DNA from: CAYZXT01 sp964482515
Lineage (GTDB): Bacteria; Elusimicrobiota; Elusimicrobia; FEN-1173
NCBI GenBank assembly: GCA_964482515.1
Contig: CAYZXT010000036.1
Location: forward strand, 1 to 26,455
Direction: 5' to 3'
DNA: 26,455 nt
Shown: piece after piece, positions 13,181 through 21,144 of the stretch
Numbering within the stretch: the first letter of the stretch is position 1
Layout of the letters: each line of letters begins with the position of its first letter
Notes under the pieces: generated by a model
Databases searched by the model: none
The model's input: the letters and a program-made list of their open reading frames with translations, nothing else
What the model was told of the DNA's origin: nothing
Program-made: the position numbers and the translations under genes

Positions 13181-15034
13181 ATGCTGTCAAACGCCCGAAA
13201 AACAGCCGAAAGGACATTCCCCATCTCCGCCCTGGCGGTGCTGCTCCCCACCGTCCTGGCGTTCCTGCCGGCCCTGAGCAACGGGTTCGTGGCCTGGGAC
13301 GACCTCGCGATACTCGCCGACAACCCGCATTTCCGCGGCTTCGGTCCGGAAAACCTGCGCTGGATGTTCACCTCCTTCCACATGGGCCACTATATGCCCC
13401 TCACTTGGCTGTCCTTCGCGCTGGACCACGCGCTCTGGGGGCTGAATCCCCTGGGATACCATTTCACGAACGTCGTCCTCCACGGCGTCAACGCCTGGTT
13501 GGTTTATCTCCTCGCGTTCCGATCGCTCCGTCTGTCGGCGGAGGAGGACCGGAACCTGTCCGTCCATCGATGGACCGCCGTCCTCGCGGCGCTGTTGTTT
13601 TCCCTCCACCCGCTGCGGGTCGAGTCCGTGGCCTGGGCGACCCAGCGGCGCGACCTGCTGGCGGCATTCTTCCTTTTGCTCACGGTCCTGAACTATATTC
13701 GCTACACGATGAGCCGGGGGGCCGAACAGCGGCGCGCCTACTTTCTCACCTTGGCGTTTTATTTGCTCTCGCTGCTTTCGAAATCCCTGGGGATGGGATT
13801 GCCCTTGGTCCTGCTCGTCCTGGACGCCTATCCCCTCAAGCGCTGGGCCCATCAGAAATGGTGGTCACTTCTACTGGAAAAGGCTCCGTTGTTCCTGCTG
13901 GCCGCCGTCGCCATGGCCCTCGCCGCGACGGCCCAGATCCAGACGCAGACGGCGCTGTCCTGGTCCGAGTACGGCCTTTCACCGCGACTGGCCCAGGCTT
14001 TTTTCGGGGTCGCCTTTTACCTGTCGAAGACCTTCTTGCCGGTCGGATTGATCCCCCTCTATGAAATCCCTTCCGTCATTTCCTGGGCCGCCTGGCCCTT
14101 TTGGACCAGCGCCCTGTTCGCCGTCCTGGCGACGGCGCTTTTCGTTTCGGCGCGAAAGATTTGGCCCGCCGGGCTCGCCGCCTGGGCCGTCTACCTTATC
14201 CTGTTGGCCCCCACGCTGGGATTCCTGCAGAGCGGGCCGCAGTTCGCGGCGGACCGTTACACCTATCTCGCCTGTCTGGGCTGGGCCTTCCTCGCCGCGG
14301 CCGGTATTAAGATCCTTTGGGAGGCCTCCGATTCAAAGCCCTTCCGGGCCGCCGTCGTCCTGCTCGCCATGCTGATTCCCCTGAACCTCGGCGCGCGGAC
14401 GTGGAAACAATGCGCGCTGTGGCGCGACACGGCGAGCCTTTGGACGGAAGTGCTGCGCGTGGACCCCGCTTCCTACATCGCCCGGAAAAACCTGGGACTG
14501 GCCTACCTCGACGAAGGGCGCTTGCCCGAGGTGGAGTCCCTTTTCCGCTCCGCCGTCGCCCTGAAACCGGACCGCGCCGATGCCCACGACGACCTGGGCT
14601 TTGCGCTCATGCAGCGGGGAACGCTCAACGAAGCGGAGTACGAATTCACGCAGGCCCTGAACCTGGACCCGGATTACCCGGAGGCCAACAACAACCTGGG
14701 GACGCTCCTCCTGAACCAGGGAGCGCCGCTGGAGGCGAAACCGTATTTTGTCCGCGCGATCGCGGCCCGACCCGACTTCGCCGAAGCCCACGCCAACCTC
14801 GCCAACGTCCTCGCCCTCGAAGGGAACCATGAACGGGCGTCCGTCGAGTTCGCCCGTGCGCTCCAATTGAAGCCGGACTCCGCCGGGGTGCGCTACAACT
14901 TCGGAATATTCCTCGCCCGGCAGGACCGCTGGCCCGAAGCGGCGGAGCAATTCCGCCGGGCGCTGGACTTACACCCGGGATGGGAAGCGGCGCAAAACGC
15001 TTTGAACGACGCCGAATTGCGTCTTAAAAAATAA
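13181..15034 (+). CDS. TMTC-like polytopic membrane protein with C-terminal TPR repeats
   Basis: The 617-aa protein has about ten membrane helices in residues 15-415, then five tandem 34-residue TPR repeats (about 431-601), for example ADAHDDLGFALMQRGTLNEA. The N-terminus shows the aspartate pair WDD (Asp40/41) in the first extracytoplasmic loop and GLNPLGYHFTNVVLHGVNAW, features of the GT-C/TMTC group that includes polyprenyl-phosphate-sugar-dependent O-mannosyltransferases. It is therefore a candidate protein O-glycosyltransferase whose TPR part binds acceptors, but bacterial members are mostly uncharacterised. The GH5 gene follows by 18 bp, so the two form an operon. Confidence 0.85.
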   Translation: MLSNARKTAERTFPISALAVLLPTVLAFLPALSNGFVAWDDLAILADNPHFRGFGPENLRWMFTSFHMGHYMPLTWLSFALDHALWGLNPLGYHFTNVVLHGVNAWLVYLLAFRSLRLSAEEDRNLSVHRWTAVLAALLFSLHPLRVESVAWATQRRDLLAAFFLLLTVLNYIRYTMSRGAEQRRAYFLTLAFYLLSLLSKSLGMGLPLVLLVLDAYPLKRWAHQKWWSLLLEKAPLFLLAAVAMALAATAQIQTQTALSWSEYGLSPRLAQAFFGVAFYLSKTFLPVGLIPLYEIPSVISWAAWPFWTSALFAVLATALFVSARKIWPAGLAAWAVYLILLAPTLGFLQSGPQFAADRYTYLACLGWAFLAAAGIKILWEASDSKPFRAAVVLLAMLIPLNLGARTWKQCALWRDTASLWTEVLRVDPASYIARKNLGLAYLDEGRLPEVESLFRSAVALKPDRADAHDDLGFALMQRGTLNEAEYEFTQALNLDPDYPEANNNLGTLLLNQGAPLEAKPYFVRAIAARPDFAEAHANLANVLALEGNHERASVEFARALQLKPDSAGVRYNFGIFLARQDRWPEAAEQFRRALDLHPGWEAAQNALNDAELRLKK

Positions 15035-15052
15035 TCTCTCAGAGGAGTGCTT

Positions 15053-16291
15053 ATGGATTTTCTCCAGGTGAAAGGCAACAAGATCGTCGACGAACGCGGA
15101 CGGGAAGTCCGGCTGCGCGGGGTGAACCTGGGCAACTGGCTTTTGATCGAAGGCTACATGCTCTGCGGGCCCAACGAACCGGAAAAGAACATCCGGCGGG
15201 CCCTGGCGAAGAAGACCGGCGCGGCCGGAGCGCGGAAGTTCTTCCAGCAATACCAGGACGCCTGGATCAAATCCGAAGACCTCCGGCGGATCAAACGCTG
15301 GGGCTTCAACGTGGTGCGCGTCCCGTTCAACTACCGGCTCTTCATCGATTCGCCCGAAGGAAACTTTTACGCGCGCAACGGCTGGGAACGCTTGACGTGG
15401 GTTGTGAAGGAATGCGCCAAAGCCGGATTGTATTGTTTGCTGGACATGCACTCGGCGCCGGGCGGGCAGAACCCGGACTGGCACGGCGACCCCGGCCGCG
15501 GCAAAACGGTCGACAGCCCAGGCCGCGCGGGACTGTGGGACTCGGAAATGTCCCGCCGGCAAATGATCCGACTGTGGAAAGACATCGCCGCGCGGTTCAA
15601 GGACGAACCCGCCGTCGTCGGGTACGATATCGTCAACGAGCCCCACACGGACCGGAATCACAAAGCCGTCTTCAACCAACTCTACCGTGATTGCACCGCC
15701 GCCATCCGTTCCACCGGCGACAGGCACATCGTTTTCCTGGAGGGCTTGGTTTGGTCCACGGATTTCAGTCTGATGGATGACGTCGACGACGATCAGGTCG
15801 CCATCACCCCGCATTTCTACATGCCGCACGCCTTCAGCTTCAACTGGGAGCTGGACTTAAAATATCCGGGCAGGGTGGAAGGCGTTTATTGGGACAAGGC
15901 GCGGCTGAAGAAGACGCTCCTCAAGATCACGGCGTGGGCGCGGAAAAGGAACCGCCCGATCCTGATGGGCGAGTTTGGCGTGAACAAGCGCTGCCCCTGC
16001 TGCCACGCGGAAACGCGGTGGGTGAAGGACGTGGTGGACATTTTCGAGGAGCTGAAACTACATTGGACCTATTGGAGCTACAAGGTCATTTCGGGGCACA
16101 TGCATCCGTCGGGGTTGATGCGTTTCGCGCAGAACCCGCACTGGGTCCGCCGCGAAGGCATCACGCTCGGGTGGGAGAACTTCCCCCTGGCTTCGCCGAA
16201 GGACCGGAAGAAAATCCTGTCCGATATGGGTTCGAAGAACTTCCAGGAAGACAAAGCCGTGCTGAAGGAACTGACGCGGAAACGCTCTTAG
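15053..16291 (+). CDS. GH5-family glycoside hydrolase without signal peptide
   Basis: This 412-aa enzyme has the GH5 TIM-barrel signatures in order: LRGVNLGNWLLIEGYM, FNVVRVPFNYRLF, LLDMHSAPGGQNPDWHG, YDIVNEPHTD with the acid/base Glu196, and ILMGEFGVN with the nucleophile Glu307. The opening resembles exo-beta-1,3-glucanase-like GH5 members, but the substrate is unknown. There is no signal peptide, so it is predicted cytoplasmic, unlike most GH5 enzymes. A cysteine-rich insertion (KRCPCCHAETRW) just after the nucleophile could bind metal. I chose the ATG at 15053 because AGAGGAG lies five bases upstream. Its 3' end overlaps the convergent CysQ-like gene by four bases. Confidence 0.9.
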   Translation: MDFLQVKGNKIVDERGREVRLRGVNLGNWLLIEGYMLCGPNEPEKNIRRALAKKTGAAGARKFFQQYQDAWIKSEDLRRIKRWGFNVVRVPFNYRLFIDSPEGNFYARNGWERLTWVVKECAKAGLYCLLDMHSAPGGQNPDWHGDPGRGKTVDSPGRAGLWDSEMSRRQMIRLWKDIAARFKDEPAVVGYDIVNEPHTDRNHKAVFNQLYRDCTAAIRSTGDRHIVFLEGLVWSTDFSLMDDVDDDQVAITPHFYMPHAFSFNWELDLKYPGRVEGVYWDKARLKKTLLKITAWARKRNRPILMGEFGVNKRCPCCHAETRWVKDVVDIFEELKLHWTYWSYKVISGHMHPSGLMRFAQNPHWVRREGITLGWENFPLASPKDRKKILSDMGSKNFQEDKAVLKELTRKRS

Positions 16292-17145
16292 CTTTTCGGG
16301 GCTTGGGAAAGAATTTCCAGAAATTCCGAATGCCGTTTTTTGTTGGTCGCCAGCGTCGGCCCGGCGTGAACCGGCTCGACGCCGAGCCTGTAGGTCAACG
16401 GCGAACCGTCCCACAAAGTGATCATGCCGCCCGCCTCCTCCAGAACGACCTGCGGCGCGCAGGTGTCCCAGTAATGCACGGGATGGTGGTTGACGTAAAT
16501 GTCCGCGACCTGCCGCACCATCAGCCCCACCTTGATCCCCACGCTGTTGATGGGGTCCACGAAACTTAAAGGCAACTTTCCGGTCAGGTGGTTTTTCAGC
16601 GGCTCCGAAAAACCCGTCGAGGTGACCACCGGCATCTGGGTCCATTCGGCCCGGTCCGACACCTTCACCTGGCGGCTTTTGCCGTCGCCCGTATGGAAAC
16701 ATCCAAGCCCGCGGACCGCTTCGTATAAATGGTTCCCCAACGGGTCCACCACGATCCCTAAAACCGGGTTTTCGTTCTTCAACAAACCCACCATGACGCT
16801 GAACCCGGGAACCCTCTTGGCGTAGGCCCGGGTACCGTCCAGAGGGTCCACGAGCCACACGTATTCGGCGGAAGGGTTCCCCTCCCGGCCGGTCTCCTCG
16901 CTGAAGACAGCATGCGCCGGAAAAGCCTCCAGCAGCCCGCGGCGAAGGATGTCGTTGGCCGCGTGGTCCGCGTTCGTCACCAGGGAATGGTCCGCCTTGC
17001 GTTCCTGGGTGATCGTTTCCTCCGCGACCTGCATGACGCGCTTGCCGGCCTCCAGGGCCAGGCGCCGCGCCATCGGAAGGAACCCGATGACCTCGGGAGA
17101 GGTCGCCGCGAATTGGTTTTGTCCTTTATGGTCCGATTTGATCAT
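16288..17145 (-). CDS. Inositol monophosphatase-family phosphatase, CysQ-like
   Basis: This 285-aa Mg-dependent, lithium-sensitive-type phosphatase carries the metal-site motifs VFSEETG, WLVDPLDGTRAYAKRVPGFSV (Asp100 and Asp103) and WDTCAPQVVLEEAGG. Members hydrolyse 3'-phosphoadenosine 5'-phosphate (CysQ), inositol phosphates or histidinol phosphate. Its start 13 bp after the APS reductase stop, and the APS kinase upstream, favour a CysQ role in clearing PAP or tuning PAPS. The ATG lacks a clear Shine-Dalgarno; Met25 (MARRLALEAGK) is an alternative. It is the last gene of the sulfate block. Confidence 0.85.
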   Translation of the reverse strand: MIKSDHKGQNQFAATSPEVIGFLPMARRLALEAGKRVMQVAEETITQERKADHSLVTNADHAANDILRRGLLEAFPAHAVFSEETGREGNPSAEYVWLVDPLDGTRAYAKRVPGFSVMVGLLKNENPVLGIVVDPLGNHLYEAVRGLGCFHTGDGKSRQVKVSDRAEWTQMPVVTSTGFSEPLKNHLTGKLPLSFVDPINSVGIKVGLMVRQVADIYVNHHPVHYWDTCAPQVVLEEAGGMITLWDGSPLTYRLGVEPVHAGPTLATNKKRHSEFLEILSQAPKS

Positions 17146-17158
17146 GGGCGGGTCCGCG

Positions 17159-17923
17159 TCATTTCTTTTCGGGATTTGGCGGCAAGTGCAATCCGCATTC
17201 TTTTTTATCGTCGGAGGTGTTGAACCAGCGCCAGCGGCCCGCGCGCCGCGGCTCGTTGGGACCGATGGGCGTGGTGCAGATGACGCAACCGAGGGATTCG
17301 TAATACCAGCCGCCCGGAAGTTTTTTGTCCAACAGCTTATGGGTGGGAACGTTGTGCGCCTTCATGTAGTCGCGGACCTTGGCTTCCGTCCAGTCCACCA
17401 GGGGCGCGACCTTCAGGATGGGCCGGGGCTTTCCATCCTGCAGGTGGTCGATGATCTTGAATTTCGGCGTGGCGCCCCGGTTCCGCGATTGGTCCGCCCG
17501 CAAGCCGGTGAACCAGACGTCCAACGTGTCGAGGGCGCGGCTGTTGGGATGGACCTTTCGGACCGTGCAGCAGAGCTCCTGCCGCTCCTTGCTGTCGAAG
17601 AATAGGTTTTCGCCGTACTCGGAAACCATGGCCTCCGTCTCCCGCGGGTCAGGACCGAACCTTTCGACCTTCAGGCCGTAGCGTTTTTCGATCGCGTCGA
17701 AGAGCTCGTAGGTCTCCGGGAAAAGCCGGTAGGTGTCGTTGGTGAAAACGCGCGGCTTCGCGCCGGCCTCGACGGCCAGGTCGATCAAGGCCGTGCCCGT
17801 GAGCTGGCCGCTGGTGCCGATGGCCGCGCGCGCGCCGAAGCGCCGGAAAAGGTCGGCCATAAGCCGGCCCGGATCCGTTATCTTCTCCAACTCCGGGATG
17901 AGGTTTTGATCGATGGCTGCCAT
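17159..17923 (-). CDS. cysH: Assimilatory APS reductase (Fe-S type, CysH family)
   Basis: This enzyme reduces adenylyl sulfate to sulfite with thioredoxin. Four cysteines in the CC...CxxC pattern (Cys118-Cys119 in ELCCTVRKV and Cys213/Cys216 in LGCVICTTPI) are the [4Fe-4S] ligands that mark APS reductases, as opposed to cluster-free PAPS reductases. The catalytic cysteine is Cys243 in the C-terminal KKECGLH. The substrate motif WFTGLRADQSRNRG is present. I chose the ATG at 17923; a TTG six bases upstream could also serve. It lies between the cysC-like gene and the CysQ-like gene in one operon. The 254-aa length is normal. Confidence 0.93.
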   Translation of the reverse strand: MAAIDQNLIPELEKITDPGRLMADLFRRFGARAAIGTSGQLTGTALIDLAVEAGAKPRVFTNDTYRLFPETYELFDAIEKRYGLKVERFGPDPRETEAMVSEYGENLFFDSKERQELCCTVRKVHPNSRALDTLDVWFTGLRADQSRNRGATPKFKIIDHLQDGKPRPILKVAPLVDWTEAKVRDYMKAHNVPTHKLLDKKLPGGWYYESLGCVICTTPIGPNEPRRAGRWRWFNTSDDKKECGLHLPPNPEKK

Positions 17924-17931
17924 AATCAATT

Positions 17932-17964
17932 CGTCATTCCTGCGAAAGCCATGCCGGAACGACG
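17932..17964. repeat. Degenerate REP-like palindrome between cysC and cysH
   Basis: CGTCATTCC (17932-17940) and GGAACGACG (17956-17964) form an inverted repeat with one wobble, around TGCGAAAGCC. It shares CGTCATTCC-nGCGAAAGCC with the larger element at 21145-21213, so both appear to belong to one dispersed palindromic family. Confidence 0.6.
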
Positions 17965-17971
17965 GCTCCCT

Positions 17972-18583
17972 TTAGATAATGCCTTTGTCCTGCAAAAGTT
18001 TCAGCACGCGCCGAGTGCTTTCTTCGAGCGTCTCCTTGCCGGTTTCCAGCACGAGCTCCGGTTTTTCCGGCGCTTCGTAGGGCGCGGAGATCCCGGTGAA
18101 CTCGGAGATCTCTCCGGCGCGGGCTTTTTTGTAGAGGCCCTTCGGGTCCCGGGACTCGCAGACTTCGAGGGAGGCGTTGCAGAGGATTTCGAAGAACTGT
18201 CCCTCCGGAAGCAGGGCGCGGACGGAATCGCGGTCGGCCCTGTAGGGCGAAATGAACGCGCTGATGGCGACGACGTTGTTCCGGGCGAAAAGCTTCGCCA
18301 CTTCGCCGATGCGGCGGATGTTCTCCGCGCGGTCCGCGGGGGAGAAACCGAGGTTCTTGTTCAGGCCGTAGCGGATGTTGTCGCCGTCCAGGACCGCCGC
18401 GACGATCCCGTTCTCCACGAGCGCCAGCTCCAGCTCGCGGGCGACGGTGGACTTGCCCGAACCGGAGAGGCCGGTGAACCAGACCACGGCGCCCTTCTGT
18501 CCCAGCTTCTCGGCGCGCTGTTCATCGGTCAACTTCCCGTGGTGCCAAACGATGTTCTTACTGACGGGTGCTCCGCTGGCCAT
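17972..18583 (-). CDS. cysC: Adenylylsulfate kinase
   Basis: APS kinase phosphorylates APS to PAPS. The 203-aa protein has the P-loop GLSGSGKST (residues 38-46), the APS-binding segment DGDNIRYGLNKNLGFSPADR with RAENIRRIGEV, the phosphoryl-Ser region FISPYRADRDSVR and the lid DPKGLYKKARAGEISEFTGI. The ATG has the Shine-Dalgarno AAGGAG nine bases upstream. No sulfurylase (cysD/cysN or sat) is in the window, so APS must come from an enzyme encoded elsewhere. It is the first gene of the cysC-cysH-cysQ block. Confidence 0.95.
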   Translation of the reverse strand: MASGAPVSKNIVWHHGKLTDEQRAEKLGQKGAVVWFTGLSGSGKSTVARELELALVENGIVAAVLDGDNIRYGLNKNLGFSPADRAENIRRIGEVAKLFARNNVVAISAFISPYRADRDSVRALLPEGQFFEILCNASLEVCESRDPKGLYKKARAGEISEFTGISAPYEAPEKPELVLETGKETLEESTRRVLKLLQDKGII

Positions 18584-18610
18584 GATCGAACGCTCCTTAA
18601 TAATATTATT

Positions 18611-18682
18611 GCGGACTGTGGGTTACGGATCGCGGATTCAAAAAAACGTTCGTTCCACAATCCACACTCCGAAATCCGAAAT
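18611..18682. repeat. Opposed 7-bp-period repeats between cysA and cysC
   Basis: Four heptads on the plus strand (GCGGACT, GTGGGTT, ACGGATC, GCGGATT; 18611-18638) face four inverted heptads (CCACAAT, CCACACT, CCGAAAT, CCGAAAT; 18655-18682) across an A-rich spacer. The arms are imperfectly complementary and could form a hairpin after cysA. The pattern resembles short heptanucleotide repeats dispersed in some genomes. Confidence 0.65.
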
Positions 18683-18685
18683 TGA

Positions 18686-19723
18686 TTATGCCGGGAACGC
18701 GTGGAACGCGGTGATGCCGACGAAGACCTTGCGGCCCTCGGCGAATCCGCTGGCCAGGGACACGCCCTTGGGCACGTGGGCCACGACGCGCCGGTTGTCG
18801 CCGATGTCCAGGACCAGCTCGATCATGGGCCCGCGGAAGCGAGTCTTCACGATGTCGGCCCTCACCTGCAGCGTTTCCGGCACCGAGCTGACGTAAACGT
18901 CGTTCGGCCGGAAATAGATCCGCATCGTCTCACCGACCTTGTAGCCGTTGACGGTGAATTTGAAGGGCCCCCAGCAGACCAACTCCGACTCCGTGACGGG
19001 CGCTTCGATGTAGTTCGTCTCGCCGACGAACCGCGCCACGAAGTGCGTCGCCGGCTTGTCGAAGATCTCCAGAGGCGTGCCTTCCTGCTCTATGCGTCCC
19101 TTGTTGATCACCAAGACGCGGTGGGCGATCTCCAGCGCCTCGTGCTGGTCGTGGGTGACGAAAAGCGTGGTGATGTGCGCCTCCTCGTGCAGGCGGCGGA
19201 TCCAGTCCCGCAGCTCCTCGCGGACCTTCGCGTCGAGCGCGCCGAAGGGCTCGTCCAGCAGCAGGACCTTGGGCCGCGGCGCCAGGGCCCGCGCCAAGGC
19301 GACGCGCTGGCGCTGTCCGCCGGACAACTGGGACGGATAGCGACCGCCCATGCCTTCCATCTGAATGAGCTTCAAAAGCTCGTTGACGCGGGCCGCGATC
19401 TCGTCTTTCGGCGCATTGCGCACGACCATGCCGAAGGCGATGTTGTCGAAAAGGGTCATGTGCTTGAAGAGGGCGTAATGCTGGAAGACGAACCCGACGT
19501 TGCGCTCCCGCGCCGATAGGAAGGTCGCTTCCTCGCCGGTCAGCCGGACCTCCCCCTCGTCGGGCAGCTCGAGCCCGGCGATCATGCGGAGCAGGGTGCT
19601 CTTGCCGGAGCCGCTGGGCCCCAGCAATGCCACCAGGGACCCGGTCTCCAACTGGAAACTGACGTCGTTGACCGCAATGAACCTGTCGAATCTTTTAGTG
19701 AGGCGCCGGACTTCAATGCTCAT
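18686..19723 (-). CDS. cysA: CysA, sulfate/thiosulfate ABC transporter ATPase
   Basis: This 345-aa ATPase has Walker A GPSGSGKST (35-43), Q-loop FQHYALFKHMT, signature LSGGQRQRVALARALAP, Walker B VLLLDEPFGALDAKVR and a C-terminal TOBE-like regulatory domain. The LR(D/E)WIRRLHEE context and CysA-type Q-loop favour sulfate or thiosulfate over molybdate or iron. No permease or binding-protein gene is adjacent, so it is an orphan here. There is no Shine-Dalgarno close to its ATG. A structured RNA unit with terminator lies directly upstream, which may control it; a TAGAAT hexamer at 19757-19762 could be a second -10. Confidence 0.9.
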   Translation of the reverse strand: MSIEVRRLTKRFDRFIAVNDVSFQLETGSLVALLGPSGSGKSTLLRMIAGLELPDEGEVRLTGEEATFLSARERNVGFVFQHYALFKHMTLFDNIAFGMVVRNAPKDEIAARVNELLKLIQMEGMGGRYPSQLSGGQRQRVALARALAPRPKVLLLDEPFGALDAKVREELRDWIRRLHEEAHITTLFVTHDQHEALEIAHRVLVINKGRIEQEGTPLEIFDKPATHFVARFVGETNYIEAPVTESELVCWGPFKFTVNGYKVGETMRIYFRPNDVYVSSVPETLQVRADIVKTRFRGPMIELVLDIGDNRRVVAHVPKGVSLASGFAEGRKVFVGITAFHAFPA

Positions 19724-19766
19724 AAATTTCAGATCGCTCGACTTTCCTGGATAACCATTCTACCCT

Positions 19767-19791
19767 AAAATAAAAAGCCCGCGCGGCTTTT
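19767..19791 (-). terminator. Intrinsic terminator upstream of cysA
   Basis: Minus strand reads AAAAGCC-GCGCG-GGCTTTT followed by TATTTT: a seven-pair stem, five-base loop and T-rich tail. It ends 43 bp before the cysA ATG. It closes the structured RNA unit, either as the end of a free RNA or as the expression platform of a leader. Confidence 0.8.
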
Positions 19792-19947
19792 AATGAGCGG
19801 CACGGGAACACGGGAGAGTGATCTGTCCGCTTTAGCTCCCTGTTTATCCCGAGCGTCTGCGCTCGGGAAGGGCCGGGGCAATTTGGTGCTTAAAACCTCG
19901 CCGCTAGGCGTGGCCCCCAGTTTGTCGGATGGGGGCCTCACCGTTGC
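19767..19947 (-). ncRNA. Structured RNA of about 180 nt: small RNA or cysA leader
   Basis: A promoter at 19954-19983 and the terminator at 19767-19791 define a unit of about 181 nt on the minus strand. It has two perfect hairpins: GGCCCCCA/TGGGGGCC (19912-19937, ten-base loop) and CCCGAGCG/CGCTCGGG (19848-19867, loop CAGA). AGCGGC/GCCGCT may close a larger domain. No frame in it looks coding. I compared its core by eye with SAM-I, SAM-II, SAH, cobalamin, TPP, FMN, fluoride, c-di-GMP, 4.5S and tmRNA consensus features and found no match. The length would suit 6S RNA, but conserved 6S sequence was not recognised. Either a free RNA or a sulfur-responsive riboswitch fits. Confidence 0.6.
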
Positions 19948-19953
19948 AAATAA

Positions 19954-19983
19954 ATTATACCCTATTTGTCTGGTTTCAGGCAA
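19954..19983 (-). promoter_or_regulatory. Sigma70-type promoter of the structured RNA
   Basis: The -10 is a perfect TATAAT (19959-19954) and the -35 is TTGCCT (19983-19978) with an 18-bp spacer. Transcription should start near G19947. It lies 17 bp past the sugar dehydrogenase stop. Confidence 0.7.
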
Positions 19984-19999
19984 TCACCGCCCGCCGACG

Positions 20000-21130
20000 T
20001 TACGGTTTTCGCTCCAGCGTATAAACCTTTCCGTCATAGGACGTGAAATAGATTTCTCCCTCGCGGTCTTCGCCGAAACTGGAGATCAATTCCCCCTGGG
20101 CGATCTGTTCCTGCTCCGCTTTTTTTCCGTCATACCGCAGAGCCCAAATCTTTCCCGTCATGAAATCCCCGTAAATATAGGCGCCGGTCAAATCCTTCAG
20201 CCTTTTGCCCCGGTAAACGTAGCCGCCGGTGACGGATTGCGCGTCGCCCCGGCCCAAATCGAGGACGGGCTCGATGAACGGCCCTTTTTCGCCGGTTTCC
20301 TTGAACGGGTGCTTTCCCTCGCGCACGTTCCAGCCGTAGTTGCCGCCCTTCTTGACGATGTCGATTTCTTCCCAGGACCTTTCGCCGACATCGCCGGCCC
20401 ACAGCGCGCCCGTCTCCCGGTCGAAGGAAAAGCGCCAAACGTTGCGGAACCCGTAGGCCCAAATCTCGGGCCGGGCGGCCGGGTCGGCCAGCAAAGGATT
20501 ATCCAGTGGAATGGCGTACGGTTTTCCGTCCGCGGAACGGTCCACGTTGATGCGGAGGATCTTCCCCAGCAAAGTCCCCGTGTTCTGGCCGTTGCTCTGG
20601 GGATCGCCCTGGCCGCCGCCGTCGCCCAAAGAAACATAGAGATAGCCGTCCGGCCCGAATTCGATCATGCCGCCATTGTGGTTTCCGTACATCTTCCGGA
20701 CTTCCAGGATCTTCTTTTCCGAAGCGGGGTCGATGACGCCGCGGCCGGGATCGTAGGTGAAGCGCGACACGCGGCTGCGACGGGGATTGCTCTTGGCGAC
20801 GGAGTAGAAAAGGAAGACGTAATTGTTGGATTTAAACCTGGGATGGAACGCCAGCCCGAGCAACCCCTCCTCGTTGTGCGTGAGGCGGATTTTCGGTTTG
20901 ATGTCCAAGGCCACGTCCGCCTTGTCCGCGTCCTTATCGAAAGCGAGGACCCGCCCGCCCTGCTCCACCACGAAGAAACGGTCCGCGCCGTCCCGGGGCT
21001 GGGCGATGAAGAGCGGGTTTTCAAAACGGAGCGCGGGAAAAGCCTCGACGGGCCGGTACGGAAGTTCTTCCGCAAGAGCGAGACAGGCTAAACCCAGGAC
21101 GATCGAAACCGCGGCGAAAAGTTTTTTCAT
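20000..21130 (-). CDS. Exported PQQ-type glucose/sorbosone dehydrogenase family protein
   Basis: This 376-aa protein has a signal peptide (MKKLFAAVSIVLGLACLALA, cleavage near residue 20) and a six-bladed propeller of the GSDH family. Family features are LTHNEEGLLGLAFHPRF, the catalytic-His segment MYGNHNGGMIEFGPDGYLYVSLGDGG (His151), WAYGFRNVWRFSFD and GGNYGWNVREG. Members oxidise aldose sugars with PQQ in the periplasm. No PQQ biosynthesis genes are visible, so the cofactor may be scavenged, or the enzyme may be inactive or use another role. The ATG has GGAG four bases upstream. It stands between the REP-like element and the structured RNA, probably as a single gene. Confidence 0.9.
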   Translation of the reverse strand: MKKLFAAVSIVLGLACLALAEELPYRPVEAFPALRFENPLFIAQPRDGADRFFVVEQGGRVLAFDKDADKADVALDIKPKIRLTHNEEGLLGLAFHPRFKSNNYVFLFYSVAKSNPRRSRVSRFTYDPGRGVIDPASEKKILEVRKMYGNHNGGMIEFGPDGYLYVSLGDGGGQGDPQSNGQNTGTLLGKILRINVDRSADGKPYAIPLDNPLLADPAARPEIWAYGFRNVWRFSFDRETGALWAGDVGERSWEEIDIVKKGGNYGWNVREGKHPFKETGEKGPFIEPVLDLGRGDAQSVTGGYVYRGKRLKDLTGAYIYGDFMTGKIWALRYDGKKAEQEQIAQGELISSFGEDREGEIYFTSYDGKVYTLERKP

Positions 21131-21144
21131 GCTTCTCCAATCAT

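Noticed and set aside
18611..18682. Possible CRISPR-like array
   Set aside because: Units are only 7 bp, adjacent, and face each other in two orientations, with no spacers and no cas genes.
19765..19983. 72-codon minus-strand frame inside the structured RNA region
   Set aside because: It starts upstream of the likely transcription start, spans both hairpins and the terminator, and has no ribosome site or family features.
19793..21091. Plus-strand frame of 432 codons opposite the sugar dehydrogenase
   Set aside because: It is antisense to an exported dehydrogenase with clear family motifs and a signal peptide.
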